Below are positions 12,601 through 24,890 of a stretch of 64,000 bases of DNA, piece after piece. The stretch lies in NCBI GenBank assembly GCA_907163375.1, contig CAJQUW010009199.1, forward strand, positions 1 through 64,000, written 5' to 3'. A program made the translations under genes and the position numbers. Below the pieces are notes generated by a model. It had not been told where the DNA came from. It ran no database searches and saw only the letters and a list, made by a program, of their open reading frames with translations. The stretch comes from Prostheceraeus crozeri (Eukaryota > Platyhelminthes > Polycladida > Euryleptidae). How positions within the stretch are numbered: position 1 is the first letter of the stretch; each line of letters begins with the position of its first letter.

Positions 12601-14299
12601 TAATGGCCAATGACGACTTTGAAGACAATGTAAACATCTATATAAAATACACGGAACAACGTGCAGGAAAGACAGAACGGGGAATACTGCGCTATGATAC
12701 GTGTACATAGAGATGAAATCGGGTAGTGAATGCACTAGAATAGAATCAAGCAACTTAAATCAAGTTAAGCTGTCTTGTTAAAAATTGCTCTTTTTTGAGT
12801 TTTAAAGAGATTCTGCATTGTGCCATGTAACTTCATTTTCTTTACCTGTATGTCAACTTTTGTGGTTAACGCATGCATGTATGTGAATCGTTTAGTTGTT
12901 CACTTGAAATGACCGTCGATGAAGTAAGACTAAACCAATAGGAGCTCAGATCCGTTCACTATTATTCTCTTTGACTAATTAACTTCCTTTTACATTAGCC
13001 GAAGGAGCATGGTTACCTCATGCTGACTTAATGTCCGAGAAAGTAAGAGATTTGTAATCTCAACGACACTGATTTTAAAAGAAAAGAAATGGCGCTCCGG
13101 TTACGTGAAAATCAGATTATATAATATATATCTTTGGGATGAGATAATAACCCAAAGTAGGCCTACAAGCCTGTGTGCTGGTATGTGACATTACAGAATG
13201 ATTACCTGGCAGTCCATTTCACTATTACAGCATGTGAACTGAAGCAATTTGATCCGCTCTAAAACACAGTTCATCCCTATCAGTGAAATCTATAATCAAT
13301 CAGCAATTTTTATTTTTCGATGTTTGCTATGTCTGACTCTGAACTCGGCCTGCTTTAACGTGTGATGTTGGGACTGGTGATTGGTAAATTATCATTACAT
13401 TTATTTGCTAAATTTGTCATTGACCCTGAGCAGATAAGATACATGTCTACGTATCAAGTAATCATAAGATAGTCAGAAAATCAACAAATGGTCAATTTTT
13501 GAAGAACACTTGCTATCGTTCGTCTAAGTAATCGCGGCCAAAGAACTCCTAAGCAAAACTTGTAAATCAGTAAGACAGATTTAGACAACACCAAGGATTG
13601 GAAAAATGTATTGGCTCAAGCAACAATATTAGTAGAACCCATTAGGCTAGAAGACAGAGCTTTGTCCATTAGAATGGTTATTTACTGTCCTTTACTAGCG
13701 CATCCAACATGTATAGACTGTACGATTGCTCTGTGCTCTTCTCACATTCTGCATGCCAAAAGCAGGTCTATTGATTGTAATACCGGTATAAAGCCCATTA
13801 ATTAATGTGCCTGGATTGAATGTCTTATGCACTGATGATATGGCAGCAAGTGAAAACCTCGTGGCAAATCTTTATCGAGCTTTACGCTTTGTATACAACA
13901 GTGTATTTGTCACTATTCCATAATCTTCAAACTTAGCAGTTTTCCAAGCGTGCAATGTAAGCCTGTAGCGTTGAAAGAGCACATAATAATGACAAAACAG
14001 TGGGTAAACGTCTATGCCAAAATAATTTTCAATACATTGCAACTAATATCTTATTCAAAAATCTACTTTTTCATTTATGTAAACAAAATTCAACAATCAA
14101 TTAATTTGTTCAAAATAATTTCAACTAATAATTCTTCCAATCCCTGGATTTCAAAGATGTTTTTGACAAAGGCCGCATAAACTGCCACATACATGTACTG
14201 TTTCCTAATGACTGCCTGGAGGTGTCATTGCGTAGGGGAAATTCGTTCAGTGGCAATATGGGGGTACATGCTTTGTATCAAAAATATTTATCACCTGCA
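9683..14299. other. Gene-poor stretch with one possible exon
   Basis: Mostly anonymous sequence. On the minus strand, 9683-9900 is open, ends in a stop, and is preceded by a possible acceptor (AGACAG). Its translation (LRYLGMTEAQLKDCLPMTQ near the end) looks less random than its surroundings but matches no family I know. A short inverted repeat lies around 9448-9474. Nothing else is supported. Confidence 0.3.
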
Positions 14300-14307
14300 T
14301 GTAAATC

Positions 14308-14763
14308 CAGAGATTATCAAAAATTAATTAAATTCAATTGCTCCTTTTAATCAATGAATTGAAACTGAAGTCAAAATAACCAAAGGATTGAATTTGGAAG
14401 TGGTCGAGCAATCAATCAACTAAATGAACAAACAATATTGTTCTAACAGTTGCATCATGAATCCATACCGAGTCATGATTATTTACGCGCACATTATGAT
14501 GATGTGGAGCACCTATCACAATCATACAACGCCTGGCGACATTCCATGAAAAAATCGTCCAACCCAACAGATGGAGAGGACGCTAAACTGATATAGGGCC
14601 TATAGTGAAACTTGCGTATGAGCTATACTATGTAGTACACGTATGCATGTAGGCAGTAAAGGCTGCTCACGGGTACGGCCAAGGAGTAAACAAATTTTGC
14701 TTGTAATCTAATTGCTCTTTCCAATCAATTAATTGGAATTCAATCAATTTTTGACAATCCCTG
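14308..14763. mobile_element. hAT-like MITE, AATTAATTG family, copy 1
   Basis: Ends are CAGAGATTATCAAAAATTAA on the left and, as reverse complement, CAGGGATTGTCAAAAATTGA on the right. They are flanked by 8-bp direct repeats differing at one base: TGTAAATC (14300-14307) and TATAAATC (14764-14771). CAGNG termini and an 8-bp duplication indicate a hAT-type non-autonomous element. Subterminal regions are rich in AATT/CAATTG words. The right end lies 84 bp past the aquaglyceroporin stop codon, so it may fall in that gene's 3' UTR. Confidence 0.8.
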
Positions 14764-14847
14764 TATAAATCACATGAATTTCATATACTAGGACTACTTC
14801 GGTAAATCAACTAATTCATAGTATCACCAAACGCACTTCGTCTGGTA

Positions 14848-15246
14848 TCACTGTGTGATAGCGGCATTCAGTTCGATATCCTCTTCTTGCGCCGCCGCTC
14901 TTTTCTGTTCCGCTTCTTCTTCTGCGCTTAGAACAGCTTGGATGCCAATAAATAATTCAAAAATGATGACTCCAATCACCGCCCCGACTATAGGACCAAT
15001 AATTGGAACCCAGAAGTAATAATTCGAATTGCTAAATGCGTCCGGCCAACCTGCAGCAGCCAGAAAGATACGTGGACCTAAGTCACGAGCAGGATTCAAG
15101 GCAGCTCCCGCGTTGAGGCCAAATGAACCAACGATAGCAGTAACCAGGAGAGCCAATAGTGGAGCATGAGACCAACCGGGAGCATCAAGTCCTCTGCGAT
15201 CGATGATGGCTAGAGCTCCTCCTGCTAGAAGTGCCGTGCCAGCAAC
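14848..15246 (-). CDS. Aquaglyceroporin exon 2 (residues 157-288)
   Basis: Encodes the second half of the channel: VAGTALLAGGALAIIDRR, the second pore loop NAGAALNPARDLGPR, the AAGWPDAF region, the last membrane segment (GPIVGAVIGVIIFELF) and a charged cytoplasmic tail ending NAAITQ. The acceptor is a pyrimidine-containing TTGCTTCCACAG. Confidence 0.92.
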   Translation of the reverse strand, partial: VAGTALLAGGALAIIDRRGLDAPGWSHAPLLALLVTAIVGSFGLNAGAALNPARDLGPRIFLAAAGWPDAFSNSNYYFWVPIIGPIVGAVIGVIIFELFIGIQAVLSAEEEAEQKRAAAQEEDIELNAAITQ

Positions 15247-18200
15247 CTGTGGAAGCAAATGGAGGAGTAAATTATATCAATGAGTAGAACATACAGAATG
15301 TGACAACAAAAGTTAATAGTACACTTTGAGTAGTTTAGCGTATTATATCGGCCTCAAATTGAAAAAGGGAGTTTTGATTTTCATTTTTCTCGCTTTCTCA
15401 GAATGTACAAATCAGGAGCGGCCGACGATTTGTTCATTACTTACCGAGAAATCTCAAAATCTCAATGTGTAGTTCCAATGTCTACTTACATGTATACGTC
15501 TAGCTCTCTATCCATAGACTTCCTGTAGAATAAATAATATTCGTATACAATTTTGAAGTCTATGATCTTAGGAGCAACTTGTATGTTACAAGTATTGAAA
15601 ATTGACGGCCTGGTAATACCATTGTTGCCTCCTGACTATTATCCACTGCTGAACAGAGTCATATGTGCATGAAATTGTGAAGCGGAAAGAAGCGTCTAGT
15701 GACCTGATCATGCGCTCTAGTAAATCTATTCAATATTTATGCAAAGAGGACTCATCTTATCCTATCAATAGATGTATAGTACCCTATCCTAAAGAACGCC
15801 AAATCCATTTCTTTTGACGACGCGAATCCCTTAGATGCATGTCCAATGCATTCTTGAAAGAAAGAATAAGAGATATTCTAAGGTTAATTTTAGACATATA
15901 AGTGAAACCTGATGATCATGATTATTCACGGGGGAATTGCTGTTCTTGTTGATCGTGCGTTTTTCATCATTTCCATCTGCTAATTTTTATTCTGTCTTGT
16001 GATGAATTCCAAATGATCAGTCTTCTCGAATGTCTCATAATTTGCTGCCTTGGCGAAAAGCTACTTGTGTCGCGGTTCGGTCTCTGCCTTCATGTTCAAC
16101 TTCACGAAATCTCAGTCAATATACACTTGACGGTAATTCGTAATTCGTCCAGCATGATAATGTCTGCGAAGTTTAGCAACTAGTGGGGAATGTCGCTCCT
16201 CTGTGATGTGACTTTAGTTGGAATAATATACATTTCCTCTGAGCAGCCTGAAGTATAATGACATTTGTCGTGTTTAAAGATCAATCGATGATGGTTCAAT
16301 GAAGAACTAAATTAACCGTCACAAGCTTTTTCATGAGTAAAGTTACCATGGTTCTATCGTATATACAACTCCTGAAGACGTATAAGGTGAAATATTGAGT
16401 ATGTACTTGTAATTTTGATTTTAAATAAATCGGAATAAACATGTAATGAACAACATCTGACAACATGTAGTGAAATATATACAACAATGGATTATATATG
16501 AATTTATAATGAAATGTCATGAATAAACAATTTATAATCAGAGTTCAATATTTTTGCGCGATTATGGATAGTTAAGATACACTGCAGTGAGTTAGTCAAA
16601 GTGATAGTTGCCGTTCATGATTCAAACTCCACCTCGCCGATGCAATGCAGATCAAGTTGGCAACCAAAGTACTATGAGAACAAAAGATTGCTCGTTTGAT
16701 TGTCGTCTCATATAAAAGTCTTTGTTTGATTTTGTCCTTTCACTTTATATGCACTCCTCTTTCTCCTTTTTTCAACGTATGCTACATTTAGCCACAAGGA
16801 ACTGTCAATTGGATAACAAGTCATGGACGACAATGCATCTCAACCACGTGCTACCAGAGTGGGCCGGTCTCGTACTGCAATTTTGGACAGATGAATGAGC
16901 GAGACTGGGCTGTCGAATTTTATCTGACTTCGTCTGTTCGACCCATTATTGTTACTATTGTGTGCATTGTTCTCTTTCCGTCTTCGTCTCACCACTGTTA
17001 TTTAAAATCTTCCTGCGACCACCGCCCTACCGCACATTTTTAAAGTAAAGTATATCAATGGATGTGGACTGGGTCATTATCACTTAAACAGTTATCGAGA
17101 AACAGTTATCGAGAGATGACTTTGTTGACCTAGTGCTTGGTCAGACCAAGCTGCTGACATCGCTAGACTTCACGTAAACGTCTCAAATTCTAAAAGCACT
17201 TGTCAGATTTGCATACATATTTTGCATGCGGGTTGGCAATATACTCAAATACGCTCGTACATGTCTCTGAAGTTTTGTGACGATCGATTCATTTTTGCGG
17301 ATTTTAGACTAATTTGAAAACGTCGGGGGGGATGGGGGAAATAACCCATAAGCACCCTATCACACTGCATTGATGAACAACGCAGCTTGATTTGCTCGGT
17401 TTGCAATCATGTCTATTATGTCAAGCGCTTATATCATTAGTCCTTTATTGACCGCACAAGTTGCTATTTAAGATGTGGCAATTTCCTTTGCATGCTAAAA
17501 TCATGAGTGCTGTTTGAAATCGAAACACGCTTCAATAGATCTATGTCACACATGCTATATTCATAAAAAATATTAATTTGATGACTATGTGTTCATGAAT
17601 ACTCACATGCTTTGATTATGAGCAGTAAAACATCCAGCGTAATTGATTATTCAATCACAACTCACGCGGCACTCAAATGGTTGCTAGCTTTGAGGACGAG
17701 TCTTTCAATTGAAAATCACGATTTTCAATGGTTTGAATTCGTCTCCCTTTTCCACACAATATACGTGTAGTGGTAATAATCAAGAGTTGAAGAAGCAGTT
17801 AGTACATGCGCCTTTCATTCTTTCCCGACAATGCAGTGCAATACGTTAGTCTTGATTACCTCAAGTGACGTTTTAACCACACTAGCCATGAGGCTTTAGA
17901 GAAAACGGAAATTCAAGCCACGGATAATTTTAGTTCGAGCCATAAAACGCAGTGTGAATGCTCAACATGACATTGTTCAAATTTCGTTAGATATCACTCT
18001 GAAAGCGAGTCGTCACGTATGTTTCCCCTATATTTCAAAGCTCTAAAGCTTGTCAAGGAGCGAGTCAGAAATAACGGAAACATTTCTCTCTCCCTGACTC
18101 CCTTACTCGTTGGTGCAAAAGGGAATTAACTAGATGTCTCACTCCAGCAATACATCTCCAGCATAGAAATCGACTTCGTGTTTGTGCGTCATCTTCTTTT

Positions 18201-19293
18201 CGATGCAGTCGGCTGCGGATGAACATCTCCCCCGCAAAACCTGTTGAATTTATCAATCGCCACTACAGTTCGTGTTTAAGTAGATGAGTAAATTTTGCAT
18301 GTACATACAACATTTCAATCACTTCGGATAATGAGGTGAATTTGTGAGAAGTGCAAGTGATCGATCAGGCGTGTTATTTGAGACTACTTCCGTAATGACA
18401 ATGACCAAATGACCACGTGCTTGGGTGATAGATGGCTGATAGCAGCTGATAAAGGACAAGGCAAAATATATACATTCACGGCCTTAATTCTTTGGAACCA
18501 GAATTCGATTCTACGCACATCCTTGACAATTTAGATGCCTCTGGTTCTAGAATACTTACTTGAATCGCTATACAATTGCGTGTTTGAATATTAGTGGCGA
18601 GAGTCAATTCAAGCAGATTTCAGACATATTTGAATAATAGTAGGAAGATAACCCCGACACTGGTCCATTGCGAACATTCCTAAAATATTTGTGGGAGCTC
18701 TTTAAATTAGCAAGTCCTCAACAGTTCACACTTAAGCTGAATAGAACTCTGTCCAAATACAACTCTGCACGTCGCTCACAGACTGGTCGGCCACATGGCT
18801 TACTTAAAACCCCCACAGATCTTACCTGATCGGCAAACGCCGCTCCATGTGATACAGAAGGTCGGGTACTGAATACATGACCCGAAGTATTGAATGCCTT
18901 CCCCACTTCCGCAATTTGTTCTTGATAAATGACAAATACTCCAGCCGCACCGAGAAATCCGCCAAATGTCTCCGCCAATGGATAAATAAGTAATCGAAGA
19001 GGGCTCAGTCTGCCTCCTACAAAGAATCCAAAGCATACCGCGGGATTAATGACTCCTCCTCCTGTCCTTGAGGCCAGAAAGACGCCCATCATCACCGCCA
19101 GGCCCCATCCAAGACTGACAACCAAGAAATCGCCGTGCTTATACCGCCCATGGTCACCAAACGTGGTTTGAGCAAGGACTCCATCACCGAGAAATACAAG
19201 AATAAACGTCCCGAGAATTTCTCCTAGCACTTCTCGACAGATAGGATTCTGCAGTCGAAGGTGAGAGTAGATTTTCTTCCTAAGATCTTTCAT
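14848..19293 (-). CDS. Aquaglyceroporin (AQP3/7/9/10-type MIP channel), two coding exons
   Basis: Membrane channel for water and small solutes such as glycerol. Coding exons 18826-19293 (156 codons) and 14848-15246 (132 codons plus stop) join in phase 0 at FADQ|VAGTA, with donor CAG|GTAAG and acceptor TTCCACAG, giving 288 aa (human AQP3 is about 292). Hydrophobic segments and both pore half-helices are present: NPA at 83-85 and NPA at 207-209 followed by Arg210. Asp211 in NPARDLGPR is the aquaglyceroporin signature. Aligned to GlpF, the aromatic/arginine filter reads Trp63, Gly196, Ala204 and Arg210. The C-terminal tail is acidic, with a coiled Glu/Ala/Lys stretch (AEEEAEQKRAAAQ). The start is the first in-frame ATG; an extra 5' non-coding exon cannot be excluded. 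No TATA box stands out upstream, and no other host gene is adjacent. I see no frameshift or early stop. Confidence 0.93.
15247..18825 (-). other. Aquaglyceroporin intron (3.6 kb)
   Basis: Phase-0 GT-AG intron. It is anonymous AT-rich sequence with no further MIP-like exon or recognised transposon; ORFs at 16296-16520 and 18065-18256 have no domain signature. Confidence 0.85.
18826..19293 (-). CDS. Aquaglyceroporin exon 1 (residues 1-156)
   Basis: Encodes the N-terminus, roughly the first three to four membrane segments and the first NPA loop (GGGVINPAVCFGF, residues 78-90). Trp63 in SLGWGLAVMM aligns with Trp48 of GlpF. The exon ends after Gln156 at GATCAG|GTAAGATC. The frame stays open past the donor only by chance. 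Confidence 0.92.
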
Positions 19294-19700
19294 GATGGAA
19301 TGAATGAGTACGTGACAATGAAAAGATTCTTAAAGAGTCGACGAATAAGACAGATTGGAGATGAAGCAGCCAATCAGTGGCGTCACGTAGGCTAGACACT
19401 GTTCAAAACCGGTATGGAAAAACTAGAGTCGTTTAAACAGGAAAATGCGAACGTCATAATACAAACATTGGGAAATGCTGAGAGAGAAACTGTTCATTTA
19501 CAACTTATTTTTATCACGGGAATTTATCCTCTTGTAGCGATAAAATGCAATTAACTCTTTCTAAAAGTGCTAATATATGTTACTTGACTGTTGTTGCAAA
19601 AATCAGGCCTTCAATGTGGTAACAGTAGGCCTACTTGGCATCGATAATGATCGACAATTTTGTCAAAGATCCATCACAAAATAGAAATATTAGCGTCTGG
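19294..19700. other. Presumed 5' flank of the aquaglyceroporin gene
   Basis: No clear TATA box or other recognisable promoter element. The minus-strand ATG context is TCATTCCATCATGA, which is not a strong Kozak match. Confidence 0.3.
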
Positions 19701-19711
19701 CCTACTATTTT

Positions 19712-19720
19712 GAGCGAGGC

Positions 19721-19775
<55 letters not shown>

Positions 19776-19982
19776 AATCTCTAGATCAAGGGCGATGAAG
19801 ATAATAAAATTGATGAAATGCAAAGTGAGCGATGAATGCTTGAACATCATATTTTGAGCGAGGTGTCTCTCTCTCTCTCTCTCTTTCTTTTTCTCTTTCT
19901 CTCTCTCTCAATCTGTAGATCAAGGTCGATGAAGATAATAAAATTGATGAAATGCAAAGTGAGCGATGAATGCTTGAATATC
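19712..19982. repeat. Two tandem copies of a CT-microsatellite-bearing unit
   Basis: Each unit has TTTTGAGCGAGGYGT, a (TC)n run, CAATCTSTAGATCAAGG and a conserved tail containing GATGAAATGCAAAGTGAGCG and ATGAATGCTTGAA. Copies begin near 19710 and 19852 and differ mainly in TC-run length plus a few substitutions. This is a recent local duplication. Confidence 0.85.
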
Positions 19983-20236
19983 AAAAGTGCTTCGCAATAA
20001 AATGAGGTGAGGTCCCTCGTGCTTTAGTGGAGAGGATACATTCGTAGCTATTTCTGAAGTCTTGTTGAAAAGCACAAAAGTTCAAAGATAGAATACCAGA
20101 AACTCATTCTCTCTCGCCTCTCTTCTCTTCTCGCGGGTTTGTTCCTGTTGGCGGACACAACTCAGTGGCACGAAGAATGATACATTGTTATCAAACTGCC
20201 AAAAACACTCATCGGTAGAATTACTACAGAGCTGAT

Positions 20237-21114
20237 CATAAAAAACGGACCACCCTAATTTCAATGAAATTCAATCGATTCTCATGTCTTCCGATCGCAT
20301 CGCACATCAACGTAACATACATCATTCGAGAACTTGTATTCTCAGCTTTAAAATAAGTTATAATAGACTTGCATCCATTGCTGCTTTTCCTCAGCAGTGC
20401 TTAAAATATGAAAATCGCTCAATTAACAAATCGCAATTTTTCATTAAGAAAGCATGTGAGTATGATAATGAATCAGACACGCGAAGGAAACAAACACCTT
20501 GAAATGTGAACGACGGTTCGAGACAAGACAATTAGCGAAGGCATGTCTTTGTTCTCTCATGGCAACTGCCGATTGTTTACCTTCATTGTTGGTTTACTTT
20601 TGCGGAAATGAGAAAAGATGTTGAAGAAGTTTGAACAAGAATTATTGAAGTTATTTGAATGTAACTTACACATCGCAAGCACTCCTCACATCACAAGGAT
20701 TCTGAAGATACCAGACATGAACATTTTCATGAAAAAGTGAGAATATGACATTTTCAGCAAAAGAGTCATGTATTTTGTGATAACTTCACGATATCAGTGA
20801 TTTTTTCGTGGTTCACCGATTTTGATGACCAGTATATCAACAGAGAGCTCAGAAAATGCTCCTTCTCCTCGTGTCTGATTCATTATCATACTCACATGCT
20901 TTCTTAATGAAAAATTGCGATTTGTTAATTGAGCGATTTTCATATTTTGAGCACTGCTGAGGAAAAGCAACAATGGATGCAAGTCTATTATAGCTTATTT
21001 TAAAGCTGAGAATACAAGTTCTCGAATGGTGTATGGCACGTTGATGTGCGATGCGATCGGAAGACATGAGAATCGATTGAATTTCATTGAAATTAGGGTG
21101 GTCCGTTTTTTATG
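20237..21114. repeat. Large foldback: 245-bp inverted arms, 388-bp spacer
   Basis: Arms 20237-20481 and 20870-21114 are reverse complements with only a handful of mismatches (I see about five). Outer ends start CATAAAAAACGGACCACC; inner ends stop at CAGACACG. ORFs in the arms are mirror shadows of each other, not genes. The spacer (20482-20869) has no recognisable coding sequence. No convincing target duplication flanks the arms, so it may be a foldback/MITE-like element or an inverted duplication. The near identity implies it is young or kept similar by gene conversion. Confidence 0.9.
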
Positions 21115-24100
21115 GTCATCTTATGCAACACATGTAGATCTTGTCCCTACCTCAGTGGCATTAGATAGTCAAATTAAATGGCGTAAATTCTGCAATTAAC
21201 GACATCATACTTGGGATTGAAGATAGCGACTTTCATAGATCATAGATGAAATATTGGCTGACAAACCTACATCTTCAGTAACAATGATCAGCGCATAGCC
21301 TAGACCAAGATTTTTGTAGCTTTCTAAGGAATTAATCATTGATTCCGATATAACCAAACCTAGCAAATAACATATTTTCAAATTTCATTCTTGGGTTTAC
21401 AAAAGTCAATTTCCTCTTTCCAAATCATCCGTTTTATCGTTAATTAATGTTGTCTAGTTGCACAGAGCACAGGCTATGCTAAGTAGCTATACCATATCAT
21501 GCTATGTCATGTAAGACAGTTGGAAGATCTCAGACGGCTTCCTCCCTCCCAATGCTCCCGTTTTACTTCAACGACAAGAAAAAGCCGGATGCAAATAGCC
21601 TGATGCGCCTGATCTGCGGCTTTGTGACTTTTGTCGTAAGCCTATTTTCCAACTTTTCAACAAAAATCGGTGGATTTGGCCCGATGGAAATGTCAGTCTA
21701 TGAATCATACTTTTTTTAGATTATTGGAAATCCAAATGTTGTACAAAAACATTTGGAATACTGCATTGTATATATAACATTGGAAATTCTGCATTTCATA
21801 TTTACAGTGTTTTGTGTTGTATTTCACCCACACATCTTACCAATCCTATTTTGTACTCATAAGCAACGTCTCAGCACATTTAGAGCTATATTCTGGCATC
21901 TCATTTAGAAATTCCCATGCAAAGGATAAAATACCAAAATTCTCAGATATTTCAAAAATTTCAAAAATTTTTAATTAAAAAGCTTTATGGCTAGCACGTT
22001 ACGCAACTGAATATCACCATTAGAGCGTTCGTACGCCAAACATGTCATATGCCACTGTTTAACATGACTACATTTGCTGTCATGTATTTCTTACCAACGC
22101 TTTGTGAGCAAAGGAATAGAACCCGAATTCCTCGGCCCTGAATCTGAATGCACCTTAGAGCCCAGTGTCGACAAAGTTAGAATTGAAAAGCTGTTCAATA
22201 GCTGCTTCCGTCTTTCCACTCGCATGCTGGATATTTATATATCTTCATGCACATACACATTTTTGCGAAAATCACCGAGTCACAAGTTTTCATAGAATTG
22301 AAAAATCATCTTGTGTGCTCAAAAGCATCGCTGTGATAATTTCGCGCATAATTAAATATAAAATGTAACTTTTATTAGAACATCAGAACATCTGGAATTA
22401 ATTAGCTTGAGTCTGTTTTGGTTGGGAAAATAAAATGTCATTCACAAGATAATCAGTTAATATCATCATGGAAGGCAAGCATTGATTTGATCCTTTTATT
22501 CTGCTTGCTATAAGCTGCGAACGACATCTCAATGTATCCTCCACTTGCACAAACTCAATCTCATCGCTCGATTTCACTATCTGCCGACATATCTGCTTCA
22601 CGTTTTGTTCATAGTTTCACGAAGCTAGAGGATTTTAGAAGGTATGTAAGTGGTATAATTTTGAAACGGTCGATTGATCCGATTGTCTTATCACATTTAA
22701 CGTTGGCGTCCTGGCGATTTCGGTAGTGACCTTCTTGGCTTTGCATCGTTTAGGGAGACGATTACAGATCTTGCTGATCACTGACAAGAAATGGAGGCTA
22801 CTTATCAACTTTGGAGTACGATGCGACTGATTCATGGTGCCCCACCCTGACTTTTTGATGGCGAAGTCAGTACCTACATCACAGATACATTTGACATCAG
22901 AACATAAATTTCCCTCATCATTCCTATACCAATGAGGTGACTTTGCTATCTGCAAAGTAAGTTCCATCTGTGATGTTAATGTGGGCGCCAGAACGGATAT
23001 TAGAGCTGTTTTTTCACTTAAAGCATAGAAAATCATGAGGCATGAGGAACTAGATTATTAATTTTTGTCATTTTCTAAGTTTGATTGGGGCTTATTTGCA
23101 TGGCGGTCGCCCTCCGAATACTGAGGCGTTTTTCAGATATGACCGATGGCTCATGGTGACACAATCTCCCATAGTGTTTCAAGCTTGTTGCAATCATCCA
23201 TATGATAATTGCATGTACATATACAGTATGCATTAATGGATGAATGAACGTTTCAATGATAACCTCACTTGTACTGTACTTTGATAGTGCTTTCTAAACC
23301 ATTTGAGTTTATTCAGATTGGTTTCATAATAAATTGATAAAATATCGTTATTTTGAAAAAGCACTTTTGAATAAATGTCAAATTATTGATGATACCATTG
23401 ACCAATTTTAATAAAATGTCGATCGGTTATCAGAAATGTGTATAGAAGCTGACATTCAATACAGGATTAACCAATCAGACGACGTTTCTAAAGCTTCAAG
23501 ACTTCGTATATGAGAGCGAGGCCTTTGACTTTCGCAATTTGTGCTGTTATCATGTGTTGCTCAAGTGTTGTGTGGCGTGATAAATTTTGTGACCGAGCAT
23601 TTGCTATGTAATATAAAACACAGTCACACATAGCCTTAATAGTCAGTTTAGATTCAATAATAGCGAGCTTGATTGTAAGAAACATCAGAACTCAGTTCCT
23701 CCACATAAGTTCAAATGTATTTATCAAATTAACAAGTCAATTGCACTATGATGGTTCGTTCACTGAAAGTTAATGTAGGTTTAGCTCAGATTCTTCTTCT
23801 TTGATTGACAATCCTTGCTTTGGAGAACTGGCTGAAAAAGAGAGGAGAATCTGATGATCTCATACATCACTTTTCATGCTAATACTGTACATACATAATG
23901 AAGTATTCACTGGCATGTAGCGTCGGAACATTGACATCGGACGCCAGCGTCCAATATATGTGCAAATTGACAAAATGCTTCCCTGCTTGAACCTTGAGTG
24001 TTTACCATATTATAACCGGGGTTTACATTTTTGGAGTTGCACCGGTAGCCAGGTGCACAACTTTTTTATACTGTTCAGTATTTCCTATTTTGAACTGCAT

Positions 24101-24590
24101 TTAATGCAACACTCTCTGAAAATCGAGAATTTTTGTCAATTTGTTGAAAGTATAAGTAAGATCCATTCAAGCTTCTTATGGATCCTCAACAAAGTATATG
24201 AAGTTATAATAAACGCTCTCATATAAAAACAAATGCATCGACTTAATCATCACATGAATGATGGCAATAAACTTTGAACAGTACTTACAATAGATTTTTA
24301 AGTAATTTTTATATTGCAAATAGCGGATCCCAAGTAAAAATATGGGCAGATCACAACACTTCACAGTGTTTTTAATTTGGATGCTAATTTGAATACCAAG
24401 ATGGTAGCTGACTTCATGAATTAAATGTGTTTCAAGAATCCCTTTCAAAGTCATGCGATAACTGACAAAACATCCGGTTTATCGAAGCCGTCTACCAACA
24501 ATTTTTTTAAAAAAAATCAACAATCAAATTTCCTGAAACGGTTGAATTCAAATTTTTAAGGAGTTTTAAACTGCTACCGTTAGTGACAAG
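21115..24590. other. No recognised gene
   Basis: Anonymous sequence. The longest ORF (22635-23036, minus, 133 codons) has no domain I recognise and no splice support. Confidence 0.4.
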
Positions 24591-24890
24591 ATGACTGAGT
24601 TGAAAAAAGCTGAACCACCATTGGAAAGATTGAATCACAAAAGCGCCAACATCAGAGGGGTGCTTCAGAAGCCGGGTAAGAACTGAAGAGCATTATAAGC
24701 ATTGACATTTGTCACAGAAATGCTGTCTGTCAGCTTAGTGAATTAGATAGATGCAGTCCAAGAGTTAATAGCGTTTTGTTCATGAACTGACTTTACTTCC
24801 GATACTTCTTTTGATTTGCAGATTGTCACCCCAACGTCAGTAAAACATTAATTCATAAGCGGTATTCAGTCGACTTTTTGTGATGGCGTT
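24591..24890 (+). CDS. Possible small two-exon ORF (unrecognised)
   Basis: An ATG in good context (GACAAGATGA) opens 85 nt ending at CCGG|GTAAGA, a near-consensus donor at 24676. At 24821 a TTTGATTTGCAG acceptor is followed by 23 codons in matching phase and a stop. The product would be about 50 aa, starting MTELKKAEPPLERLNHKS. Exon 2 also contains a weaker internal donor, so the true gene could continue elsewhere. No family recognised. The support is splice-site grammar and the non-random, charged composition only. Confidence 0.25.

Noticed and set aside
20284..21067. Similar ORFs of about 72 codons on both strands
   Set aside because: They are mirror images produced by the 245-bp inverted arms, with no domain or splice support.
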